From Nitrososphaerota archaeon (lineage in GTDB: Archaea; Thermoproteota; Nitrososphaeria; Nitrososphaerales; Nitrosopumilaceae), in assembly GCA_016871975.1 (NCBI GenBank), contig VHBM01000008.1, positions 1-25,370 on the forward strand: 25,370 nucleotides of DNA, written 5' to 3'. A program made the position numbers and the translations under genes. Positions 15,427-22,191 of the stretch are shown one piece after another. The notes beneath the pieces are model-generated. The model saw nothing but the letters and a program-made list of their open reading frames with translations. It was not told the DNA's origin and searched no databases. Numbering within the stretch: position 1 is the first letter of the stretch; the number at the start of each line of letters is the position of its first letter.

Positions 15427-16038
15427 TTATCCTCCTAATAGCTCAACAAACTCCTCTTCTGTTCTTGGTTCCATTACAAAGTTTGTTTCTTTTTGCTCTC
15501 CAAGAGTGGATATTGGTCTAGTACCATAGTTATGACCAGAATACATTACAAGATTGTTATCTAATTTTGCTAACACATCAAAAAGACTGTGATAAAGCTC
15601 ATTTGCACTTCCTCCAGGAAGATCGATTCGTCCACAATTTCCAACAAAGAGCGTATCTCCTGTCAGTATCTTGCCATCACCTACAAGGCATATGCTATCC
15701 TTTGAGTGTCCTGGTGTATGAAATACAGTAATTTCAGTTCCACCGAAGCGTATCTTATCACCGTCTTTTACAGCGATGTCATGTTTGAGTATAGATGCCT
15801 CATGTTGAATGATTCTTGCACCAGTTGCTTTTGCCATTGCCTCGTTTCCAATTGTATGATCAAAGTGGTGGTGTGTGTTAACGATGTATTTTATCTTTAG
15901 ATTGTTTCGTGTGATTAGCTGTTCAACCGCATCAAGGTCCCATGACGGATCAACTAAAACCGCCTCTCCTGTTGTCTCGTCTTCTAAAATGTAGGTAAAG
16001 TTTTGCATGTTTCCTACTTGAAGTTGGTGAACCTTCAT
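15427..16038 (-). CDS. MBL-fold hydrolase, glyoxalase II / persulfide dioxygenase-like
   Basis: 203 residues from ATG at 16038, overlapping the TGA of the preceding epimerase gene (ATGA). Metal ligands are complete: H56-x-H58-x-D60-H61 in NTHHHFDH, H111 in HTPGH, D128 in LTGDT and H169 in YSGHNYG. The segment LFVGNCGRIDLPGG resembles the ETHE1/persulfide dioxygenase subgroup more than classical glyoxalase II, but the two are hard to separate by eye. No rhodanese domain is fused. The substrate is probably a thioester or persulfide of a low-molecular-weight thiol. The operon partners are an NAD(P)HX epimerase and CobT, so a housekeeping detoxification or repair role is plausible. Confidence 0.85.
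   Translation of the reverse strand: MKVHQLQVGNMQNFTYILEDETTGEAVLVDPSWDLDAVEQLITRNNLKIKYIVNTHHHFDHTIGNEAMAKATGARIIQHEASILKHDIAVKDGDKIRFGGTEITVFHTPGHSKDSICLVGDGKILTGDTLFVGNCGRIDLPGGSANELYHSLFDVLAKLDNNLVMYSGHNYGTRPISTLGEQKETNFVMEPRTEEEFVELLGG
15431..15436 (-). promoter_or_regulatory. Shine-Dalgarno site of cobT
   Basis: The minus strand reads AGGAGG, ending seven nt before the GTG at 15423. It decides that start and marks cobT as an internal operon gene; most other starts in the window lack such a site. Confidence 0.7.
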
Positions 16039-16682
16039 AGTACTCCAACTTCAGCTTCTGGAGGTATGCCAATTTTTTCAACAAAGATTTGGCCACACAT
16101 ATCGTTTCTTTTTGGCATTCCAATCTTCATTTTGTGAAATGTTACTGTTATGTCTGCCTTGACGCATATGTTTGCAGTATTTCCTGTATCAGGATCAAGG
16201 CCAGAGGGAACATCTACAGCTAGCTTAAAGGCTTTTGTTTTATTGATAAATGCGATTGCAGATGCATATGGTTCCTTAATTGTACCAGCAATTCCTGTTC
16301 CTAGTATTCCATCAATGATGATATCTGCGTCAAAATCATACTTGGTTTGTTCTCCTGTAACTAGTTTTACAGAGCTCATCTTTTCCAAGAGTTGCCAATT
16401 CCATCTACTTTCCTCAGTTTTTATCTTGTCAGGACTTCCAAGTAAAACAAGTGTTACTCTTGCGTCGTATCCTGCCAAATGTCTTGATATGACTAGTGCA
16501 TCACCGCCATTGTTTCCTAGTCCTGCAAAAACAAGAATCTTTTTTGATGATACATTACCAACTTTCTCAACAAGACGTCTAACTGTTGCTGCTCCAGCAT
16601 TTTCCATCATAAATTTTCGCAAAAATCCCATCTGATGCCCGTTTTCTTCGATTTGCATCATCTGCTTTACTGTTATTTCCAC
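16035..16682 (-). CDS. nnrE: NAD(P)H-hydrate epimerase (YjeF N-terminal domain)
   Basis: 215 residues from GTG at 16682. Family signatures are present: MMENAGAA near residue 25-32, GLGNNGGDALVISRHLAG at 54-71 (Rossmann-like P-loop), DIIIDGILGTG, VDVPSGLDPDTG and ADITVTFHKMKIG. The enzyme epimerises damaged (R)-NADHX and (R)-NADPHX so that a dehydratase can restore NAD(P)H. In many prokaryotes this domain is fused to that dehydratase; here only the epimerase is encoded, and no dehydratase (NnrD) lies in the window. It leads the minus-strand operon with the MBL hydrolase and cobT, and diverges from the translin gene with its own TATA-like element. Confidence 0.92.
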   Translation of the reverse strand: MEITVKQMMQIEENGHQMGFLRKFMMENAGAATVRRLVEKVGNVSSKKILVFAGLGNNGGDALVISRHLAGYDARVTLVLLGSPDKIKTEESRWNWQLLEKMSSVKLVTGEQTKYDFDADIIIDGILGTGIAGTIKEPYASAIAFINKTKAFKLAVDVPSGLDPDTGNTANICVKADITVTFHKMKIGMPKRNDMCGQIFVEKIGIPPEAEVGVL

Positions 16683-16705
16683 AATCTATTGACAAAAATT
16701 AACGT

Positions 16706-16716
16706 AAAATAAGAGC
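16706..16716 (-). promoter_or_regulatory. Probable TATA box of the nnrE-MBL-cobT operon
   Basis: The minus strand contains CTTATTTTACG centred about 28 nt before the GTG at 16682, giving a leaderless transcript. Confidence 0.4.
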
Positions 16717-16726
16717 TTTGGAAAAC

Positions 16727-16735
16727 GGCTTTATC
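16727..16735 (+). promoter_or_regulatory. Probable TATA box of the translin-family gene
   Basis: GGCTTTATC is centred about 28 nt before the in-frame TTG at 16759 and only 13 nt before the TTG at 16744. It therefore favours 16759 as the leaderless start. Confidence 0.4.
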
Positions 16736-16758
16736 TTGGTTTTTTGTGCCTACAAATA

Positions 16759-17367
16759 TTGCTAAAAAATGTAAAAAGATCACTTGATAAAATTGCAAAA
16801 TCACTTGAAGAGTCACGCCAGGCACGTGAGTATCTTATCAAAAACACAAGAGATATTGTTATTTTGTGCAGTCAGTCGATAATTTCAGTTCATAAAGGAG
16901 ATCTAAAATTGGCTAGAAAAAACGTACTCAAGGCAAAAAAGTTACTTGCAAAATATAAGAAAAATGCGAGGGGGGATCTTTCCCGCTATCTTGTTATCCC
17001 AGAACAAGAAGTCGTCGAGGCAACGTCGTTGATTTCCATTGTGGAAGGAAAATCGATTCCATCTGTTGAGTCAATTGGAGTCTCAGATGAATCATACATA
17101 TTGGGTCTTTTGGATTGTGTTGGAGAGCTCAAGCGTCTAATTTATGATAAAATCAGAATTGGGAAAACGTCAGAGTCTGTACGTTTTTTTGAGATAATGG
17201 AAAATTTGTATCTGGTTTTGTATCCGTTTGCAACTTATGACAAGATTGTAAAGGAGACAAGAAAAAAGCTTGATGTCAATCGAATTCTTGTAGAGGAGAC
17301 AAGATCTGCACTTACCGAAGAGATCAGACGTGCAAATCTGATTGATGCGATTAACAAAATAAAATAA
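16759..17367 (+). CDS. Translin-family nucleic-acid-binding protein
   Basis: 202 residues from the TTG at 16759 (a TTG at 16744 would add five). The protein is all-helical by appearance, with no signal or membrane segment. Translin-like features are an N-terminal helix with REYLIKNTRDIVILCSQSIISVHKGDLKLA, where the conserved I..H.GD of the family is visible, and later DESYILGLLDCVGELKRLIYD, matching the family YxxGxxDxxGELxR motif. Archaeal translins are about 200 residues. In eukaryotes translin and TRAX form an octameric RNase (C3PO) that also trims tRNA precursors. The catalytic acids of TRAX cannot be assigned with certainty here, so binding rather than cleavage is as likely. It converges on a tRNA-Leu gene 13 nt away. 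Confidence 0.75.
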   Translation: MLKNVKRSLDKIAKSLEESRQAREYLIKNTRDIVILCSQSIISVHKGDLKLARKNVLKAKKLLAKYKKNARGDLSRYLVIPEQEVVEATSLISIVEGKSIPSVESIGVSDESYILGLLDCVGELKRLIYDKIRIGKTSESVRFFEIMENLYLVLYPFATYDKIVKETRKKLDVNRILVEETRSALTEEIRRANLIDAINKIK

Positions 17368-17378
17368 TTTTTCAAAAA
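17368..17378. terminator. Bidirectional oligo-T terminator between the translin gene and tRNA-Leu
   Basis: TTTTTCAAAAA gives a T5 run on each strand, directly after the translin stop (plus) and three nt after the tRNA 3' end (minus). It is an economical shared terminator for two convergent genes. Confidence 0.6.
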
Positions 17379-17380
17379 CA

Positions 17381-17465
17381 TGCGGGCGATGGGATTTGAA
17401 CCCACGAACTCCTGAGAGACTAGCCCCTCAAGCTAGCGCCTTTGGCCAGGCTCGGCGACACCCGC
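17381..17465 (-). tRNA. tRNA-Leu (GAG)
   Basis: The 85-nt minus-strand sequence folds as a class II tRNA. The acceptor GCGGGTG pairs with CGCCCGC (one G.U), with discriminator A. The D stem is GCC/GGC. The anticodon stem CTAGC/GCTAG encloses loop TTGAGGG, so the anticodon is GAG for Leu codons CUC/CUU. The variable arm is extended (CTC-TCAG-GAG), and the T arm GTGGG-TTCGAAT-CCCAT is complete. CCA is not encoded and there is no intron. A TATA element lies 25 nt upstream and seems shared with rpoN. Confidence 0.97.
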
Positions 17466-17483
17466 AATGAATTTTCATGCAGG

Positions 17484-17495
17484 GTTTTTATAATC
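17484..17495. promoter_or_regulatory. Shared TATA element for tRNA-Leu (minus) and rpoN (plus)
   Basis: GTTTTTATAATC lies exactly midway between the first base of the tRNA (17465) and the ATG of rpoN (17516), about 25 nt from each. Read on either strand it is a good archaeal TATA box. Confidence 0.6.
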
Positions 17496-17515
17496 CTTGA
17501 TTACACTTGCAAAAC

Positions 17516-17752
17516 ATGCTGGTACCAGTTAGATGTTTTACCTGCGGTAATCTCATTGCAGACAAGTTTGAAAATTATCAAAACAAAGTTCGTTCTGGTG
17601 AGGATGCTGCAAAGGTTCTAGATTCTTTAGGTGTTAAGAGGTACTGTTGCAGAAGAATGTTGATAACATCAGTTGAAACCATTCAGCAAGTGGTTCCATT
17701 CTATGAGGCAATAAGACGAAGGCATCTTGAAGTCCAAACTGAGCTAGAGTAA
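17516..17752 (+). CDS. rpoN: DNA-directed RNA polymerase subunit N
   Basis: 78 residues from ATG at 17516. An in-frame TTG at 17507 would add three residues but does not match the family, which begins MLVPVRCFTCG as here. Zn is bound by C7, C10, C44 and C45 (RCFTCGN and RYCCRRM). RpoN is the small subunit homologous to eukaryotic Rpb10 and helps assemble the Rpo3/Rpo11 platform. The promoter is the TATA element shared with tRNA-Leu, giving a leaderless start. It leads a long plus-strand run; enolase starts one nt after its stop. The usual neighbour RpoK is missing from this position. Confidence 0.97.
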   Translation: MLVPVRCFTCGNLIADKFENYQNKVRSGEDAAKVLDSLGVKRYCCRRMLITSVETIQQVVPFYEAIRRRHLEVQTELE

Positions 17753-17753
17753 T

Positions 17754-18989
17754 TTGCCAATTACAGCAGTTAAAGGACGATTAATTTACAATAGTAGAGG
17801 AAATAAAACAATAGAAATCGATGTCATTTCAGATAATAAGTATCTTGGAAGAGCTTGCGCTCCTTCAGGTGCAAGTGTGGGAAAAAATGAAGCGGCTGGT
17901 TTTCCAAATGGCGATCCAGAAGAAAGCTTGCAGCAGCTAAACAATAACATAAAAAAATTTGTTGGACTTGATGCATCTGATCCCAAGGCAATTTATGATG
18001 CAATTAGAACAGTGGATCCCACACCAAACTATACAAAAGTAGGTGGTGCCTTTGCATTTGCACTATCAATTGCAGCAATAGAATCAGCTGCAAGGACAGT
18101 CAGCGAACCTATATTCAAAATAATATCAAAGAAAAAAGATTGGAGATTTCCTTATCCCATAGGTAATATTTTAGGAGGCGGTGCTCATGCAGGTCCTGGA
18201 ACCCCAGATATTCAAGAGATATTGGTTTGTGCAAATGGTGCAAAGACGATTCGAGAGGCAATTGAAACAAACTTGGTAGTACATAGAGAGCTTCGCAATG
18301 TTTTGGAAAAAGAAGATCCTAGCTTTACAAATGGTAGAGGTGATGAGGGTGCTTGGGCCCCAAAGCTTGATAATTATAAGGCATTAGATCTTTCTGCAAA
18401 AGCAATTGAGAGTTTAGGGTACACACTTGGAAAGGAAGTTTCTCTTGGCGTTGACTTTGCCTCATCTACTCAGTGGGATGAGAAAAAAAAACTCTATGTG
18501 TATGACAGAGCCGGATTTGAGCACGCACCAAAAAAACAGATAGAGTTTGCATCAAAAATTATAGAAAAATACAAGCTAATCTATGCCGAAGATGCGGTTC
18601 ACGAAGAAGCATTTGAGGATATGGCAGAGCTTACGGCAAAGTTTTCAAAAGTTCTGATAACAGGCGATGATCTGACTGTAACAAGCAAGCAAATACTCAA
18701 AAAAGCAGTCAAGCTAAAATCATGCAATGCCGCAATTTTAAAAATAAATCAAGCCGGAAGTTTGTATGATGCGCTAGAGTTTGCAGATGAGGCAAGCAAT
18801 AACAACATCAAATTAATTACGTCACATAGATCTGGCGAGTCAGTAGATTCTCATATCTCACACATAGGAATTGCAACAAATTCAAAAATGCTCAAAGTGG
18901 GAGTTGTTGGTGGAGAAAGGGTCTCAAAACTAAATGAACTCATAAGACTCTCAGAGCATGATTTAATACGCGGTATGGCACAACTTTAA
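17754..18989 (+). CDS. eno: Enolase (phosphopyruvate hydratase)
   Basis: 411 residues from TTG at 17754, one nt after rpoN. It interconverts 2-phosphoglycerate and phosphoenolpyruvate. Active-site residues can be traced: H145 and E155 (GGGAHAG...QE), E198 (GDEGAWAP), metal ligands D234 (GVDFASS), E279 (YAEDAVHEE) and D305 (TGDDLTVT), catalytic K330 (ILKINQAGS), the SHRSGE loop at 357-362 and K392 (SKLNEL). Two conserved stretches diverge from typical enolases: IEDP is AEDA, and the usual GAPCRSERVAK is GVVGGERVSK. It should still be active. Position between rpoN and rps2 is the conserved archaeal arrangement. Confidence 0.95.
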   Translation: MPITAVKGRLIYNSRGNKTIEIDVISDNKYLGRACAPSGASVGKNEAAGFPNGDPEESLQQLNNNIKKFVGLDASDPKAIYDAIRTVDPTPNYTKVGGAFAFALSIAAIESAARTVSEPIFKIISKKKDWRFPYPIGNILGGGAHAGPGTPDIQEILVCANGAKTIREAIETNLVVHRELRNVLEKEDPSFTNGRGDEGAWAPKLDNYKALDLSAKAIESLGYTLGKEVSLGVDFASSTQWDEKKKLYVYDRAGFEHAPKKQIEFASKIIEKYKLIYAEDAVHEEAFEDMAELTAKFSKVLITGDDLTVTSKQILKKAVKLKSCNAAILKINQAGSLYDALEFADEASNNNIKLITSHRSGESVDSHISHIGIATNSKMLKVGVVGGERVSKLNELIRLSEHDLIRGMAQL

Positions 18990-18999
18990 AAACACGAAA

Positions 19000-19623
19000 A
19001 TGAGTCAGCAAAGCCAAACTGAGGATATTAAGAAAAAGATACTCTCAACAGGAATTCGAGTGGGAACTCAGGTGAAAACAAAGTTCATGCTGCCTTTTAT
19101 CACAAAGGCAAGTCCTGAGGGACTTTACATGATTGACCTAGACTTTACACTAGCAAGAATTCAAACTGCTGCAAAGTTTATCAATAGATTTGATATCGAA
19201 AAGGTTTTGGTTTGCTCAGCTAGAGAATATGCCAATACTCCAATTGAAAAGTTCTGTGAGCTGACAGGTGCAAAAATGAGACTGGGCAGATTCATGCCTG
19301 GAACTCTTACTAACCCTTCTCTTCCTTTCTATACAGAACCCCAGCTTGTTGTTATTTCCGATCCACAGGTTGATGCGCAGGCAGTGGTTGAGGCTACAAA
19401 TGCAGGCATACCTGTTGTTGGAATTTCCAATACAGATAATGTAACTTCAAAGATAGATCTTGTAATTCCTGCAAACAACAGAGGAAGAAAATCTCTTGCT
19501 ACCATTTATTGGCTCTTGGCACGCGAAATTCTAGTTGATGGCGGTAGACTGAGAACCGATGAGCAAATGAAGTACGAAATCGATGATTTTGAAACAAAGA
19601 TAACGGAAGAGGAAATAGAATAA
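19000..19623 (+). CDS. rps2: 30S ribosomal protein S2
   Basis: 207 residues from ATG at 19000, ten nt after eno. Archaeal S2/SA signatures are visible: LSTGIRVGTQVKTKFMLPFI, GLYMIDLDFTLARIQTAAKFI, KVLVCSAREYANTPIEKF, then RFMPGTLTNP, PQLVVISDPQVDAQAV, and GIPVVGISNTDN with DLVIPANNRGRKSLA. It binds near the mRNA exit side of the small subunit. Length is normal. Its TAA shares the last A with the ATG of the MEMO gene (TAATG), so the two are translationally coupled. Confidence 0.97.
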   Translation: MSQQSQTEDIKKKILSTGIRVGTQVKTKFMLPFITKASPEGLYMIDLDFTLARIQTAAKFINRFDIEKVLVCSAREYANTPIEKFCELTGAKMRLGRFMPGTLTNPSLPFYTEPQLVVISDPQVDAQAVVEATNAGIPVVGISNTDNVTSKIDLVIPANNRGRKSLATIYWLLAREILVDGGRLRTDEQMKYEIDDFETKITEEEIE

Positions 19624-20456
19624 TGCAGATAAGAACTCCGGCAGTTGCCGGCATGTTCTATCCTAGTGAAAAAAATGAACTTGAGACCTCCATTGATGAG
19701 TGTTTTTTACACAAATATGGTCCAGGCAAAAAACCGCCATCTGATACAAAAGAGCAAATCTATGGAGTTATTTGCCCACATGCGGGATACATGTACTCAG
19801 GTCCAGTTGCAGCAAACTCGTACTATTTGATCTCGTCATATATGCCAGAGCTTGTTATAATTTTAGGTCCAAACCACTGGGGCATTGGATGTAATGTTGC
19901 TGCAATGAAAGAAGGTATATGGCAAACTTCCTTGGGACAGGTAGAAGTAGACTCTGAAGCTGCAGAGGAGCTTGCGAAAATTTGTGATATTGTTGAATTA
20001 GATTTTTTCTCACATACAAAAGATCATAGCCTCGAAGTTCAAGTTCCAATGTTGCAAAAAATTTATCCAAAGTTCAAGATTTTGCCAATAATTTTAATTG
20101 ACCAGAGCTACAAGATGGCAATGCATCTTGGACCAGCTATTGCAAAGATTGCAAAAAGGAAAAAAACAATGATTGTGGGTTCTTCTGATTTTACACATTA
20201 CGAGCCAAATGACTTTGCACACAAACAAGACGAGTCGCTAATTGAGCCGATTTTGAAATTAGATTTAAAAAAGTTCTATGATGTTCTTGAACAAAAAAGA
20301 GTCAGTGCGTGTGGATATGGTGCCATGGCAGTTACTATGGTAGCATGTAAAGAACTTGGAGCCACAAAAGGAAAACTGCTAAGATATGCTACAAGTGGCG
20401 ATGTTGCAGGTGAAAAGAGTTCAGTTGTAGGCTATGCCTCTATTTGTTTTCTTTGA
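19623..20456 (+). CDS. MEMO family protein (AmmeMemoRadiSam MEMO domain)
   Basis: 277 residues from ATG at 19623, overlapping rps2 by one nt. Motifs include ICPHAGYMYSGPVAA (H53), ILGPNHWGIG (H85), HSLEVQVPML, GSSDFTHYEPN and SACGYGAMAVT (C230). H53, H85 and C230 align with the metal-binding His/His/Cys set of human MEMO1. The fold is that of extradiol-type dioxygenases. The biochemical role in archaea is not settled; proposed links are radical-SAM-related modification or metal handling. The gene sits in the conserved rps2-MEMO-mvk order of archaea. The mevalonate kinase start overlaps its stop (TTGA). Confidence 0.93.
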   Translation: MQIRTPAVAGMFYPSEKNELETSIDECFLHKYGPGKKPPSDTKEQIYGVICPHAGYMYSGPVAANSYYLISSYMPELVIILGPNHWGIGCNVAAMKEGIWQTSLGQVEVDSEAAEELAKICDIVELDFFSHTKDHSLEVQVPMLQKIYPKFKILPIILIDQSYKMAMHLGPAIAKIAKRKKTMIVGSSDFTHYEPNDFAHKQDESLIEPILKLDLKKFYDVLEQKRVSACGYGAMAVTMVACKELGATKGKLLRYATSGDVAGEKSSVVGYASICFL

Positions 20457-21406
20457 AATCCATCTCATCTTCTCCAGCAAAGGCAATCCTATTTGGCGAA
20501 CATTTTGTAGTGTATGGTGTTAAGGCAATTCTTGCTGCAATAGACAAACGAGTTACAGTTACAACAACAAAAACAGATGATGATAAAGTTACTATAAGGT
20601 CAACTATGGCCAGATCAAGCATTCCTATTTCTACACAGCATGAAAAAACAAAGGATGTTTTTCGTCCCTTTTTTTATATCGCAAAAAAAACTATTCAAAA
20701 ACATTCTTTCAAAGGAGGCCTAGACATTACAATTGATTCGCATGTACCTTCTGGGGTAGGTTTGGGTTCTTCATCTGCTTGTTGTGTTGCAGCCTCCTCA
20801 TCGATTATGGGCTTGTTTGAAAATAATTTTCCAGACGAAGTATTGAAGATGGCAATAAATGCAGAAAAAACTATCTTTAGTGAAACTTCTGGTGCAGATT
20901 GTACTGTCTGTACCTTTGGTGGATTAATTGAGTATGATAAAAAAAATGGCTACAAGAGACTGGATGTAAAACCAAAGTTTCATCTTGTTATCGCAAACTC
21001 AAAAATTTCCCATTCAACCGATAAAGTTGTTTCCAAGGTAAAAAAGTTCAAAGAAAAAAGTAATGTGTTTTCAAATTTATGCACACAAGAATCAGAGCTT
21101 GTTGAGAAAGCAATAAAGTCGCTAAAGGAAAATGATCTAGTATCACTTGGCAGACTCATGTCACAAAATCAAAATTATCTAGAACAGATCGGTGTATCTA
21201 ATGAAAAACTAGATTCTATGATAAAGCTTGCAAACAGTACGTCTTTTGGCTCAAAGCTTACAGGTGCTGGCGATGGTGGGTGTATCATAGCACTAGCTGA
21301 TGAGTCAAATCTCAATAAAACAATGGATGCGTTTTCAAACAAAAGCTATGAGTGCTTTTCAGTTAAGATTGATACAAATGGATTACAGCACAAGATTGAA
21401 TCCTAA
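20453..21406 (+). CDS. mvk: Mevalonate kinase
   Basis: 317 residues starting at TTG 20453, where TTGA overlaps the stop of the MEMO gene; a TTG at 20444 would add three residues. GHMP kinase motifs: SSSPAKAILFGEHFVVYG (K10, H17), the ATP loop PSGVGLGSSSACC (99-111), the catalytic Asp149 in SETSGADCTVC, and TGAGDGGCIIAL near the C-terminus. It phosphorylates mevalonate at C5, the entry step of the archaeal mevalonate route whose later enzymes IPK, IDI and GGPP synthase follow directly. The length is normal for archaeal MK. Confidence 0.95.
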   Translation: MKSISSSPAKAILFGEHFVVYGVKAILAAIDKRVTVTTTKTDDDKVTIRSTMARSSIPISTQHEKTKDVFRPFFYIAKKTIQKHSFKGGLDITIDSHVPSGVGLGSSSACCVAASSSIMGLFENNFPDEVLKMAINAEKTIFSETSGADCTVCTFGGLIEYDKKNGYKRLDVKPKFHLVIANSKISHSTDKVVSKVKKFKEKSNVFSNLCTQESELVEKAIKSLKENDLVSLGRLMSQNQNYLEQIGVSNEKLDSMIKLANSTSFGSKLTGAGDGGCIIALADESNLNKTMDAFSNKSYECFSVKIDTNGLQHKIES

Positions 21407-21412
21407 ATCAGA

Positions 21413-21424
21413 TACCTTTTAACT
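21413..21424 (+). promoter_or_regulatory. Probable internal promoter before isopentenyl phosphate kinase
   Basis: TACCTTTTAACT in the 40-nt gap after mevalonate kinase is centred about 27 nt before the ATG at 21447, so IPK-idi-GGPPS-gltX can probably be transcribed separately. Confidence 0.4.
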
Positions 21425-21446
21425 GTTCAATTATTTGAAAACAAAC

Positions 21447-22190
21447 ATGATACTAATCAAGCTTGGCGGCTCGATTATTACAAATAAAGAAAAATCCCTT
21501 TCTGCAAGAAAATCTACAATAGACAAAATTGCAAAAAGCCTCAGAAAACTAGATGAGCCCTTTGTAATTGTGCATGGCGGAGGCTCTTTTGGGCATTATT
21601 GGTCTGTAAGGTATGATATGCACACAAGGCCTGCAAGATATAGTCAGCATGGAATAGCAGTAGTCAAAAATTCAATGGTTTCACTAAATAAGATAGTTCT
21701 TGACTCTTTTTTAAAAAATAGGCTAAACCCATACTGCCTTCCACCAACTGACTTTATGGAAAATGGCAGACCAATTATTAAAAAAGTAAAAGAGATTGAA
21801 AAAATTGCAAAATCGAATCTTGTTCCAATCACTTTTGGTGATGCACTATGGTATGGCAAAAAAAAGTCATACATTCTATCAGGTGATAAAATCATGACGA
21901 TTCTTGCAAAGACGCTTAGACCAAGGCTGTCAATTTTTGTTTTAAATGTAGATGGAGTATTTTCTAAACTTACAACAAAGAACCTAATCTATGAGATGAA
22001 AAACCAAAGACCTCAATTCTCTAAAATATCAATGGATGTTACAGGTGGAATGAAGCGCAAGCTTGAAGAGGCAACAAAGATCTCAAGGCTTGGTCTTGAT
22101 GTATTCTTTGTAAATGGAAACAAACCACAGCGGATAGTTGATGCCATAAAAAGAAAAAAATTTGAAGGAACATTGTTTCGAGGCATATAA
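21447..22190 (+). CDS. ipk: Isopentenyl phosphate kinase
   Basis: 247 residues from ATG at 21447; an upstream in-frame TTG at 21435 would add KTN-type residues before the conserved start MILIKLGGSIIT. The amino acid kinase fold shows KLGGSIIT (ATP), IVHGGGSFGHYW with the IPK-specific His50, SGDKIMTILAKTL, LNVDGVFS and VTGGMKRKLEEA. IPK turns isopentenyl phosphate into IPP, the last step of the alternative archaeal mevalonate pathway. The gene ends one nt before the idi start. Confidence 0.95.
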   Translation: MILIKLGGSIITNKEKSLSARKSTIDKIAKSLRKLDEPFVIVHGGGSFGHYWSVRYDMHTRPARYSQHGIAVVKNSMVSLNKIVLDSFLKNRLNPYCLPPTDFMENGRPIIKKVKEIEKIAKSNLVPITFGDALWYGKKKSYILSGDKIMTILAKTLRPRLSIFVLNVDGVFSKLTTKNLIYEMKNQRPQFSKISMDVTGGMKRKLEEATKISRLGLDVFFVNGNKPQRIVDAIKRKKFEGTLFRGI

Positions 22191-22191
22191 C

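Noticed and set aside
16150..16635. 161-codon plus-strand frame opposite nnrE
   Set aside because: It mirrors the NnrE coding sequence; the product is Ser/Pro-rich with no recognisable fold or promoter.
22162..22191. TTG at 22162 as the idi start
   Set aside because: It lies inside the IPK gene. ATG at 22192 directly after the IPK stop gives the normal N-terminus of the Nudix isomerase.
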